A DNA stretch of 64,000 nucleotides, taken from Thermanaerothrix solaris. Its GTDB lineage: Bacteria; Chloroflexota; Anaerolineae; Anaerolineales; Anaerolineaceae. Every line of letters begins with the position of its first letter. Position 1 is the stretch's first letter. The DNA is taken from positions 372,001 through 436,000 of the forward strand of contig NZ_JAUHMF010000001.1 of assembly GCF_032334255.1 (NCBI RefSeq), given 5' to 3'. Under the pieces are notes generated by a model, which was given only the letters and a program-made list of their open reading frames with translations, was not told the origin of the DNA and ran no database searches. This document shows, in pieces, positions 27,972-36,264 of the stretch. The position numbers were made by a program, and so were the translations under genes.

Positions 27972-28688
27972 ATGAAGGCGGTCATTTTGGCTGGCGGCAA
28001 GGGTACGCGTTTGGCTCCATATACAAAGATTCTTCCTAAACCATTGATGCCGGTTGGGGAAATGCCGATATTGGAGGTCATCGTACGCCAATTGCGACGG
28101 GCGGGCGTAGACGAAATCATTTTGACTGTAGGGCATTTAGCCGAATTGTTGCGGGCGTTCTTTGGCGATGGTAGCCATTTCGGTTTAAAGATTCGGTACA
28201 GTTTTGAGGATCAACCTTTGGGTACGGCAGGGCCTCTGGCATTAGTGGATGGTCTGGATGAAACTTTTTTAGTTATGAATGGAGATGTGCTTACGGACTT
28301 AAGCATTCGTGATTTGATCCAGTATCATCGAGAAATGGCCGCCAGTGCCACGATTGCTATGCATCAGCGCAAGGTCAAGATTGATCTCGGCGTCATTCTT
28401 TGTGATGGTGGTTCACGGGTTGTGGGGTATATCGAGAAACCCACTTATGATTACCAAGTTAGCATGGGGGTTTACGTTTTTGAGCCAAGGGTGCTAAATT
28501 TTATCCCGCGGGGAAAGTACCTGGATTTTCCTAATTTGGTGCACAAACTTTTAGGGGAAGGGGAAAAAGTAGTTGGGTACCTTTTTGATGGTTATTGGCA
28601 AGATTTGGGCCGCCCAGATGATTATGAACAAGCAACAGAGGATTTTCACAATTTGCGTCAAAAATTTTTACCGGAGATCACAGAATGA
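27972..28688 (+). CDS. sugar-1-phosphate nucleotidyltransferase
   Basis: 238 aa behind a strong AAGGAGG site. The signature is MKAVILAGGKGTRLAPYTKILPKPLMPVG, with LVMNGDVLTDLS and VGYIEKP later; a single NTP-transferase domain. This class includes glucose-1-phosphate thymidylyltransferase-like and mannose-1-phosphate guanylyltransferase-like enzymes, and a PtmE-like role for an amino sugar is possible. The stop overlaps the next start by 4 bp (ATGA). The nucleotide cannot be fixed from sequence. Confidence 0.78.
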   Translation: MKAVILAGGKGTRLAPYTKILPKPLMPVGEMPILEVIVRQLRRAGVDEIILTVGHLAELLRAFFGDGSHFGLKIRYSFEDQPLGTAGPLALVDGLDETFLVMNGDVLTDLSIRDLIQYHREMAASATIAMHQRKVKIDLGVILCDGGSRVVGYIEKPTYDYQVSMGVYVFEPRVLNFIPRGKYLDFPNLVHKLLGEGEKVVGYLFDGYWQDLGRPDDYEQATEDFHNLRQKFLPEITE

Positions 28689-29845
28689 GTGTCTGGCGAA
28701 TACCTCTAGCGGATATTGATTTGGGAGAAGAAGAAAAGGCTGCAGTGCTCGCGGTCCTTGACCGGCGTTGGTTGACGATGGGAGAAGAGACCCAGCACTT
28801 TGAACAGGAATTTGCCGATTATGTTGGTGCTACGTTTGCATATGCGGTTAGCAATTGTACTGTGGCTCTCCACCTGGCTTGTTTGGCGCTTGGTCTTGGG
28901 CCTGGTGATGAAGTGTTGGTGCCCTCTCTAACCTTTGTGGCCACAGCAGCTGCCGTTCGTTATGTTGGTGCAACGCCGCGTTTTGTGGAGATAACTTCAG
29001 AGAAGGATTTAACAATTTCTCCCCAAGACATAGTGAATTGTATTACCCCACGGACTCGGGCTATTATCGTGATGCATTATGGGGGCTATATGTGCGACAT
29101 GCCATCCATTTTGAATATTGCTCGGCAACATAACCTTTTTGTGATTGAGGATGCAGCGCACTCGCCCGGCGCCAGCCTGGAAGGACGAAAAGCAGGGGTA
29201 TGGGGTGACATAGGGTGTTTTTCTTTCTTTTCAAACAAGAATCTTTCCACTGGCGAAGGTGGAATGGTTACGACTCACCGACAAGACATTGCAGAAAAGA
29301 TCCGTGTGTTGCGTTCCCATGGTATGACGGCTTTGACATGGGATCGCCACCATGGTCATGCCTGGAGCTATGATGTGGTGGCTTTGGGATATAACTATCG
29401 TTTGGATGAATTGAGGTCGGCAATTGGTAGGGTTCAATTGCGTAAACTAGAGGCTAATAATCAGCGCCGAGAAGATTTAGTGGCATATTATCGGGAAAAA
29501 ATTCGTGAGCGCGTACCTAACATTGAGGTGCCCTTTGAAAGTCACCCGGGCCAATCTTCTTATCATTTGATGCCAATCCTGTTACCTCGTGAAACCCCTC
29601 GTGAACACTTTATGGAGGGCATGAAACGTCGAGGGATTCAAACCAGTATACATTACCCTCCTGTACACCAATTCAGTGCTTATCAAGGAATAACCCTCGT
29701 TCAAGGAAGGGACTTGCATTTTACAGAGTCGATAGCCAATCGCGAAGTTACATTACCGCTTTATCCAATGCTTACAAAAGCCCAAGTGGACGAGGTGGTT
29801 GAGGCGATTTTTGAGACATTAATTGAAACGCAACCGAATCACTAG
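28685..29845 (+). CDS. DegT/DnrJ/EryC1 sugar aminotransferase
   Basis: 386 aa, PLP-dependent. The PLP lysine is Lys185 in FFSNKNLSTGEGG, and Asp156 in VIEDAAHS contacts the cofactor ring. The N-terminus RIPLADIDLGEEEKAAVL, LTFVATAAAVRYVGATP and the late NYRLDELRSAIG are typical. The enzyme aminates a 4-keto (or 3-keto) nucleotide sugar, using glutamate. Translationally coupled to the nucleotidyltransferase before it and preceded by the LegB-like SDR, so it probably makes a 4-amino-4,6-dideoxy sugar. Confidence 0.85.
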   Translation: MSVWRIPLADIDLGEEEKAAVLAVLDRRWLTMGEETQHFEQEFADYVGATFAYAVSNCTVALHLACLALGLGPGDEVLVPSLTFVATAAAVRYVGATPRFVEITSEKDLTISPQDIVNCITPRTRAIIVMHYGGYMCDMPSILNIARQHNLFVIEDAAHSPGASLEGRKAGVWGDIGCFSFFSNKNLSTGEGGMVTTHRQDIAEKIRVLRSHGMTALTWDRHHGHAWSYDVVALGYNYRLDELRSAIGRVQLRKLEANNQRREDLVAYYREKIRERVPNIEVPFESHPGQSSYHLMPILLPRETPREHFMEGMKRRGIQTSIHYPPVHQFSAYQGITLVQGRDLHFTESIANREVTLPLYPMLTKAQVDEVVEAIFETLIETQPNH

Positions 29846-29888
29846 CCAACTTTACCCATTTTTCATACACAGCAGAAAGAAGGAAACA

Positions 29889-31739
29889 ATGCAACCTCGA
29901 GATTATTTGCTTTTAGCCAAGCGTTGGGCGTGGTTGCTTGGCGTTGGCATTTTAATTGGACTAATAGGGGGGGCGATCTACAGCCTTGTTCAGAAACCTG
30001 TATATCAAGCAACCACTAAGGTTATGGTGTTGGGAGCACCTCAGAGTAGTCTCAGTGATATTCTTAACCAGAACACCGAACTGCTTTCCCAAACTTTCAC
30101 AGAACTATTGGTTACTCGGCCTGTCTTGGAAGCCACTTCGGAGCGGTTAGGTTACTATATAAGCAGTAGTCAGGTTCGGGTTCAGCAGGTTCGTGGAGCC
30201 CAACTTATACAGATCATTGCAGAGGATAGCGATCCTCAGAAGGCAGCTGAAATTGCCAACACACTTGTCACGGTTTTTTTGGAGCAGAATGCCAAGATCC
30301 AATCCGGCCGGTTCTCGGCATCAGAAGAGAGTCTTCAAGCACAGATACAGCAAGTAGAAGCACAGATTGCAGATTTGCAAAAACAGTTGGCTCAGACATC
30401 TGAACAATCTAGCGAAAAACGCTTGCAGGATGTAACCAATATAATTTCAGGAATTCAAACCGAGATTAACCAATTACAGGCGGATATTGTCCGGCTGGAA
30501 TCCGATCATGAGACGGTGCTGGGAGTCAATGCCTTAGGACAACCCGCTCGTGTAACGCCAACGCTGACGGTAGATCAGCAAATTGAACTCACTCAGAAGC
30601 GCAGTCGCTTAGATGAATTGAAATCATTGTTGAATATCTACCAACAAATCTACGTTAGTTTGTCATTTTCACCTGCCAACCAGAGTGGTCAGAATAGTAC
30701 CAATAATCAACTTCAAGCGGCGTTGGTCCTTTACCAGCAGATTTACGCTAATTTACTAAGCAATTATGAGGCAATTCGCTTAGCGCGATTACAAAGCACC
30801 CCAGAAGTAGTTCAAGTGGAAGGAGCACAAGTTCCATCGCATCCGGTGCGTCCCCAAACGACCACAAATATCCTCTTGGGAGGGATACTTGGATTGCTCC
30901 TGGCAGGCGGGATTGTTTTCTTATTGGAATATCTGGACGATTCAATTCGGAATGGTGAAGCGGTTACAAAGAATCTAGACCTTCCGGTTTTGGGTTACAT
31001 CAGCGAAATGAACGGAAAATTACCTAAGGAGGCGTATCCACCTCATGTAGTTGCCCAGCCGCGTTCTCCAGTGACTGAGGCGTTCCGTTCTATTCGCACC
31101 AACCTTGAGTTTGTGGAAATAGATCGTCCGTTAAAAACTCTGCTCATCGGTAGTCCGAGCCCAGATGAGGGAAAAACGACCGTTGCAGTAAACCTGGCAA
31201 TTGTGATGGCGCAAGCCGGGAGTCGGGTCTTGTTAATGGATACCGATTTGCGGCAACCGCAAGTCCATGAACGCTTGCGTTTACCTAATCGGTTAGGATT
31301 GAGTGATGTTTTGCGTGAACATAGTAATCTGGACGAGAGTCTGCATCATCTAACCACAGAGGGCATTGATGTCCTTACGAGTGGAACATTGCCACCCAAC
31401 CCGGCTGAAGTCCTTTCCTCGGAACGCATGGCAAACCTCTTAAGTGAAGTAGCAATGCGCTATGATAAGGTAATTTTGGATGGGCCACCGTTCTTAATTT
31501 CAGATGCCATCGTTTTGGCTTCACGAGTGGACGGGGTATTGCTGGTCCTACGCGCCCGGAGCACATCACAAAGTGTAGCGTTGGAGGTGCTAGAACAATT
31601 AGATCGAGTAAAAGCGAGGGTTGTGGGAGCCGTACTTAATCGCGTTCAGGATTCCATTTCCAACCACTACTACCATAACTTAAAGTCTTATGCCTATATT
31701 TCTAAAGAAACCGACGAATTGACCTTACTCGAAGATTAG
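29889..31739 (+). CDS. polysaccharide co-polymerase fused to BY-kinase (Wzz-Wzc type)
   Basis: 616 aa from the ATG at 29889 behind AAGAAGGA. The Wzz part has two membrane helices (about 12-34 and 327-347) flanking an outside region with coiled coils (about 145-205). The cytosolic tyrosine kinase has Walker A (SPSPDEGKTT, 422-431), Walker A' (VLLMDTD, 447-453) and Walker B (VILDGPPF, 528-535). The tail has a tyrosine cluster (Tyr594, 595, 601, 603) as phosphorylation sites. This single-chain form controls chain length and export of polymer, cycled by autophosphorylation. A separate low-molecular-weight phosphatase is not seen in the window. Confidence 0.88.
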   Translation: MQPRDYLLLAKRWAWLLGVGILIGLIGGAIYSLVQKPVYQATTKVMVLGAPQSSLSDILNQNTELLSQTFTELLVTRPVLEATSERLGYYISSSQVRVQQVRGAQLIQIIAEDSDPQKAAEIANTLVTVFLEQNAKIQSGRFSASEESLQAQIQQVEAQIADLQKQLAQTSEQSSEKRLQDVTNIISGIQTEINQLQADIVRLESDHETVLGVNALGQPARVTPTLTVDQQIELTQKRSRLDELKSLLNIYQQIYVSLSFSPANQSGQNSTNNQLQAALVLYQQIYANLLSNYEAIRLARLQSTPEVVQVEGAQVPSHPVRPQTTTNILLGGILGLLLAGGIVFLLEYLDDSIRNGEAVTKNLDLPVLGYISEMNGKLPKEAYPPHVVAQPRSPVTEAFRSIRTNLEFVEIDRPLKTLLIGSPSPDEGKTTVAVNLAIVMAQAGSRVLLMDTDLRQPQVHERLRLPNRLGLSDVLREHSNLDESLHHLTTEGIDVLTSGTLPPNPAEVLSSERMANLLSEVAMRYDKVILDGPPFLISDAIVLASRVDGVLLVLRARSTSQSVALEVLEQLDRVKARVVGAVLNRVQDSISNHYYHNLKSYAYISKETDELTLLED

Positions 31740-31761
31740 TGTTGCCCGGTGGGAGGAACCC

Positions 31762-32703
31762 ATGCCCCAGTCCATCTGTCCTTATCTTGGGCTTAGACGA
31801 GACCCAAGCACAGTATTGGAATTTCCAAGTGAGCGCAACCATTGCCACCACGCTCGACCAATAGCACCGGTTAACTTAAGGCATCAGCGTTTATCATGTC
31901 TAACCGATCGCTACGTTAATTGTCCCGTCTATCATCAATCAAAAGCACAATCTCTCCCCGAGGACTTACTACTGCCAAGTTTTAATCAAACGCGCCAGCG
32001 GTGGGTGATCCTTGGGCTTTTTTTATTCCTTATTCTCGGTGGGGTAATTGTAGGTGGGGTGAGTGCATTCAAGATAGAGGGTCGTGGGATTATACCTAAA
32101 ACGGGCGATATGAATGAACCAGGAGAAAGCTCTCAAGGTCTTTTACTGTTAACCGAAGCCCTGAGTTTGACCAAGGGGGCAGTAAATTCGCCAGATAACT
32201 TAACGGTGACTTCGGGGGTTCCAGTTGAATGTTATCCACCAGAAGGATGGGTGGCGTATTTGGTTAAACCAACAGATTCGCTTTTACGGTTGAGTCTATT
32301 GTTTCGCACCAGTGTTGAAGTGTTGCAATCAGCCAATTGTTTAGGGGAACGCACTCTAATCCGTCCGGGTGAAATACTTTATGTTCCCCCTTTGCCTACC
32401 CCAACTGCTACTTTCACCCGCACACCTACAAGAACCCGTGTTCCGGCTTCGGTTCTTAATCCCACGTCCCCTTCGCGTGGTGAAAACCCACCTCCATTTA
32501 TTCCAACACCTACTTTCACCTTAGTAATGCCTTCCAATACTTCCCGTCCAACGGCTACCTCAGTACCGTCAACTTCGACCTCAACCCCTTTACCAACCCT
32601 TCCTCCACCCCCGCCGTCTCCAACCCTACCTCTTCCTACACTTCCACCAACTGTACCACCGCCTGAACCTACCTCAACATTGGAAGAGACTCCCACTTCT
32701 TAA
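31762..32703 (+). CDS. membrane protein with N-terminal four-Cys module, LysM domain and Pro/Thr tail
   Basis: 313 aa behind GGGAGG. The N-terminal about 60 residues contain four Cys (6, 28, 46, 54) in a pattern of the type CPYLGL-x-DPST, NHCHHARP, HQRLSCL and CPVY. I recall this small module in other Chloroflexota proteins, without a known function. A membrane helix spans about 81-101. A LysM-type domain follows (about 163-209, VAYLVKPTDSLLRLSLLF, LIRPGEILYVPP), then a Pro/Thr/Ser-rich tail of about 100 residues. The Cys module would be cytosolic and the LysM outside, binding peptidoglycan or glycan. Sits between the BY-kinase and a repeat protein. Confidence 0.65.
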   Translation: MPQSICPYLGLRRDPSTVLEFPSERNHCHHARPIAPVNLRHQRLSCLTDRYVNCPVYHQSKAQSLPEDLLLPSFNQTRQRWVILGLFLFLILGGVIVGGVSAFKIEGRGIIPKTGDMNEPGESSQGLLLLTEALSLTKGAVNSPDNLTVTSGVPVECYPPEGWVAYLVKPTDSLLRLSLLFRTSVEVLQSANCLGERTLIRPGEILYVPPLPTPTATFTRTPTRTRVPASVLNPTSPSRGENPPPFIPTPTFTLVMPSNTSRPTATSVPSTSTSTPLPTLPPPPPSPTLPLPTLPPTVPPPEPTSTLEETPTS

Positions 32704-32747
32704 GAAATCAATTCTTCACACTCTAGAAAACAATTTAGGAGCACAGG

Positions 32748-35240
32748 ATGCTTGAGATAGCCTTTAGGTATCTCGTAGTAACATTGGCTTTAATGTTGCC
32801 AATCTATCACGGAACGGTGCAGTTGGGATTTTACCCACCAAATGAGGATAAATTGTGGCCATTGAATCTCAGCGCTGACGAGATCAACAATACTTCGCCT
32901 ATTGCATCTGATGATTTTTTCTCAATATCCGAGGATTTGGATTTAATGGTTTCAGCACCGGGGGTTTTGGAAAATGATAGTGATTTAGAGAGCGATCCGC
33001 TTACCGCCATTAAAGTCAGCGATCCAGCACACGGGAGCTTGACGCTTAATAACGATGGTAGTTTCACTTACTCGCCAGATACAAATTACGTTGGGCCTGA
33101 CTCGTTCACTTACAAAGCGAATGATGGTCAAGCAGATAGTAATGTGGCTGTGGTTACTATAACCATCACGCCAGTGAATGATCAACCCAAAGCCAACCCA
33201 CAAGAAATAACCGTAGCCGAAGATAACAGTGTTGAGTTTGTTTTGACCGCTTCAGATGTAGATAATGAGGAATTAATTTTTAGCGTGGTAACACAACCGA
33301 CTCATGGGATATTAACCGGAACACCTCCCTACTTGACATACACACCCGATGAAAATTTTTTCGGCTTGGACTCGTTCACGTTTAAAGTCAATGATGGGCA
33401 GTTAGACAGCGAAGTGGCGACTGTGAGCATTACAGTGACAGCGGTCAATGATGCGCCGATAGCAACAAACGACACCTATATGATGGACGAGGATGCAGTT
33501 CTGAATATACTTGCCCCTGGTGTGTTGAGCAACGATCAAGATGTTGAAGGGGATGTTTTGAGTGTTGAACTGGTGAATAATGTTAGCCATGGGGGACTGA
33601 CCCTCAACACTACTGGCGGTTTCACTTATACGCCAATCGCCAATTACTATGGTACGGATTCATTTATTTATCGCGCTTATGATGGCCAACTTTATTCGAA
33701 TGTGGCAGTAGCAACCATAACGATCAATAATCTCAACGATCCTCCTCTTGCGCTGGACGATTCCTATACAATAGCAGAAGATACGCTATTAAATATCCCC
33801 GCTCCAGGGATACTAAGCAACGATACTGATCCTGAGGGAAGGTCGTTAAGTGCAAGTAAAGTAAGCGATCCAACCCATGGTAGTCTGATCCTTAATAGCA
33901 ATGGCGAGTTTACTTACTCACCGGCTTCGAATTATTATGGTCCAGATTCATTTACTTATGTTGCAAATGATGGTCAGTTAAGTAGCAATGTGGCAACGGT
34001 AAACATCACGGTGACCCCTGTCAACGATGCGCCAGTCGCAAACTCACAAACGAAAACCGTGGCAGAGGACGGTAGCACTGTCATTGTTCTGACAGGCGCG
34101 GATGTGGATGAGGATGCACTGACATTCACCGTGGTGACCCAACCGGCTCATGGAACGTTGAGTGGCCTACCCCCAAGTCTAACATACACACCCAATCCAG
34201 ATTATTCCGGTTCGGATTCGTTCACTTTTAAGATAAGTGATGGTCAGGTGGATAGTAATGTAGCCATGGTAAGCATTACCGTTACCCCAGTCAATGATGC
34301 TCCTGTCGCATTAAGTGATGTTTTTTCTGTTAACGAGGATACGGTGTTGAGTGTAACTACTCTGGGTGTACTGATCAATGACCAAGATGCAGATGGGGAC
34401 GTGTTGAGTGCTTTGCTGGTGAGCAACGTAGACCATGGGACATTGACTCTCAACACCAACGGTGGTTTCATTTACATCCCCAGCAAAGACTATAACGGCT
34501 CGGATTCGTTCACTTATTTTGCTAATGATGGTCAAGCCAACTCGAATCCAGCAACCGTAACGTTAATTGTAAATCCGATCAACGATGCGCCAGTGGTTGT
34601 TGATGATACATATCGAGCGAATATCTTGGGAATCCTTGTAAGTAATCCGAATGTTTTAGGAAATGATAGCGATGTGGATCAAGATAATTTATCAGTAGAT
34701 CTCCGGAGTACCCCGATCCATGGGGTATTGAATATAAACAATAATGGCAACTTTACCTATGTCCCAACTCCGGACTATCGCGGAACCGACTCGTTCACCT
34801 ATCGAGCCTACGATGGTAAGGCGTATTCAGTCCTTGCCACAGTGACCATTGAGGTTGACTCCGTTCGTCCATTGCCTCCGGATTGGATTCAGCCAGTAGG
34901 GAATGAAAGCATATATATCATGCGAGAGGACACGGTGACTTTGGGGGTCACAACTTATGACACGGACATAAATTATGTGCGATTTCAGTGGTGGAACCCC
35001 GTGAGTAATAATTATGAACTTCTTGGCGTAGATACAGAAAGCCCATTTTCAGTTGCTCTAAATTTTAGTCGTTTACCGGTAAATCAGTTGAGCCAAGTGT
35101 TTGCAGAGGTTTGGGATGATTTCGGAAATGTTTCACTTAACACATTGAACCAAGAGACTTACCTTCAAACCGTTCGACGAATTTTTATCTTTCCTACCAC
35201 TTTTCGTAATCAAATCTATTTGCCACTGATCTTCAAATGA
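32748..35240 (+). CDS. secreted tandem-95 (cadherin-like) repeat protein
   Basis: 830 aa with an N-terminal signal-like helix (YLVVTLALMLPIYHG). Residues about 48-710 hold seven repeats of 90-97 aa, each with an acidic DxxYxxxED start, a GxDSFTYxANDGQ motif and a VNDAP end. This is the tandem-95/Cadherin_5-like fold, normally calcium-binding. A final about 120-aa Ig-like domain precedes the C-terminus NQIYLPLIFK. That last motif resembles a short YLPL-type tail I associate with secreted Chloroflexota proteins. Likely a surface or matrix adhesin exported with the polysaccharide. Repeat number may vary between strains. Confidence 0.8.
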   Translation: MLEIAFRYLVVTLALMLPIYHGTVQLGFYPPNEDKLWPLNLSADEINNTSPIASDDFFSISEDLDLMVSAPGVLENDSDLESDPLTAIKVSDPAHGSLTLNNDGSFTYSPDTNYVGPDSFTYKANDGQADSNVAVVTITITPVNDQPKANPQEITVAEDNSVEFVLTASDVDNEELIFSVVTQPTHGILTGTPPYLTYTPDENFFGLDSFTFKVNDGQLDSEVATVSITVTAVNDAPIATNDTYMMDEDAVLNILAPGVLSNDQDVEGDVLSVELVNNVSHGGLTLNTTGGFTYTPIANYYGTDSFIYRAYDGQLYSNVAVATITINNLNDPPLALDDSYTIAEDTLLNIPAPGILSNDTDPEGRSLSASKVSDPTHGSLILNSNGEFTYSPASNYYGPDSFTYVANDGQLSSNVATVNITVTPVNDAPVANSQTKTVAEDGSTVIVLTGADVDEDALTFTVVTQPAHGTLSGLPPSLTYTPNPDYSGSDSFTFKISDGQVDSNVAMVSITVTPVNDAPVALSDVFSVNEDTVLSVTTLGVLINDQDADGDVLSALLVSNVDHGTLTLNTNGGFIYIPSKDYNGSDSFTYFANDGQANSNPATVTLIVNPINDAPVVVDDTYRANILGILVSNPNVLGNDSDVDQDNLSVDLRSTPIHGVLNINNNGNFTYVPTPDYRGTDSFTYRAYDGKAYSVLATVTIEVDSVRPLPPDWIQPVGNESIYIMREDTVTLGVTTYDTDINYVRFQWWNPVSNNYELLGVDTESPFSVALNFSRLPVNQLSQVFAEVWDDFGNVSLNTLNQETYLQTVRRIFIFPTTFRNQIYLPLIFK
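32889..34878 (+). repeat. seven tandem 95-aa coding repeats
   Basis: At DNA level, the GxDSFT-encoding segments fall near 33090, 33365, 33650, 33940, 34210, 34498 and 34784, about 270-290 bp apart. Copies have diverged in sequence, so recent recombination is not evident. Two classes alternate: long units with an xAPGVLxND segment (1, 3, 4, 6) and shorter units with a VVTQPxHG segment (2, 5); unit 7 is the most divergent. Confidence 0.8.
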
Positions 35241-35250
35241 CAGGTTAGGG

Positions 35251-35256
35251 TATAAT
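35251..35256 (+). promoter_or_regulatory. possible -10 box before GT2 gene
   Basis: An exact TATAAT lies 15 bases before the ATG at 35271. The -35 region is poor (no close TTGACA at 16-18 bp). If used, the transcript would start only a few bases before the start codon, which also lacks a ribosome site, so a nearly leaderless mRNA is possible. Confidence 0.35.
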
Positions 35257-35270
35257 AATGTCCGTTCCTT

Positions 35271-36263
35271 ATGCCCACACTTGAGCGACTTTCAATCGTA
35301 GTGCCTGTTTTCAACGAGGAAGAAAACCTGCCTCTCTTATACCAGGCGATTTGTTCTGCCATGGCGGCTATCCCGTGGGTGTGGGAAGTCGTGTTTGTTA
35401 ATGATGGTAGTCAAGACCGCAGTGGGGAAGTATTAGAGTCTTTGGCCGTTTTTGATCCTAACCACGTGCGAGTGGTTGAATTGCGACGCAATTTCGGGCA
35501 AACGGCGGCAATTGCCGCAGGAATAGATCATGCTTTTGGGGACGTCATCGTCCTAATGGATGCTGATCTGCAGAATGACCCAGCTGATATCCCAATGATG
35601 CTGGAAAAAATTCAAGAGGGATACGATGTCGTTAGCGGATGGCGTGTGCATCGAAAAGATGCATTTCTTACTCGTACTTTGCCATCACGGATTGCCAACG
35701 GCTTGATTTCTTGGGTTACTGGTGTCCATTTACACGATTATGGTTGTACCCTAAAAGCCTATCGGCGCGATGTCCTAACAGGGTTCAAACTCTACGGTGA
35801 AATGCATCGGTTTATTCCGGTTTACGCTCATGGAGTGGGAGCAAAGATCATCGAGGTGCCGGTTCGTCATCACCCGCGGCGTTTCGGAAAAGCAAAATAT
35901 GGGCTTGAACGTACTCTCAAGGTGATCCTGGATTTATTTACGGTCAAATTTCTCAATAGTTATGCTAATAAACCCATTTACCTTTTCGGCGGCACCGGCG
36001 CGATATTGATTTTTCTTAGCACTCTGTTATTGCTCTATTTGTTCATTCGCCGTGTTTTCTTTGGCATCGGTGTGTTAACCTCGCCGTTTTTCCAAATGGC
36101 AACGATGATCGGGATTTTAGGATTCCAATCTATCTTAATGGGGTTGATTGCTGAATTACTGGTGCGGACCTATCATGAATCTCAAGGTAAGCCCACATAT
36201 ACGGTTAGACGAATTATTCGAGAAGGTGTAGAGGAACCAGTATCCCTGAGTAACACACGTTGA
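35271..36263 (+). CDS. polyprenyl-phosphate glycosyltransferase (GT2, ArnC/GtrB/DPM1-like)
   Basis: 330 aa. GT2 domain with LSIVVPVFNEEENLPLLYQAI, VVFVNDGSQDRSGEVL, ELRRNFGQTAAIAAGIDHA, and the DXD in LMDADLQNDPADIP. VSGWRVHRKD and LHDYGCTLKAYRR are typical of the dolichol-phosphate-mannose-synthase-like group. Two C-terminal membrane helices (LFGGTGAILIFLSTLLLLYLF; MATMIGILGFQSILMGLI). It loads a sugar onto polyprenyl phosphate for use outside by GT-C enzymes. The following polytopic gene is a plausible partner. No ribosome site is evident. Confidence 0.85.
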   Translation: MPTLERLSIVVPVFNEEENLPLLYQAICSAMAAIPWVWEVVFVNDGSQDRSGEVLESLAVFDPNHVRVVELRRNFGQTAAIAAGIDHAFGDVIVLMDADLQNDPADIPMMLEKIQEGYDVVSGWRVHRKDAFLTRTLPSRIANGLISWVTGVHLHDYGCTLKAYRRDVLTGFKLYGEMHRFIPVYAHGVGAKIIEVPVRHHPRRFGKAKYGLERTLKVILDLFTVKFLNSYANKPIYLFGGTGAILIFLSTLLLLYLFIRRVFFGIGVLTSPFFQMATMIGILGFQSILMGLIAELLVRTYHESQGKPTYTVRRIIREGVEEPVSLSNTR

Positions 36264-36264
36264 A

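Noticed and set aside
32379..32696. Antisense ORF over the Pro/Thr-rich tail
   Set aside because: Low-complexity Gly/Val-rich shadow of the coding strand.
32889..34878. Regularly spaced repeats that might suggest a repeat array or CRISPR
   Set aside because: They are diverged coding repeats of about 285 bp in one frame, without constant short repeats or unique spacers.
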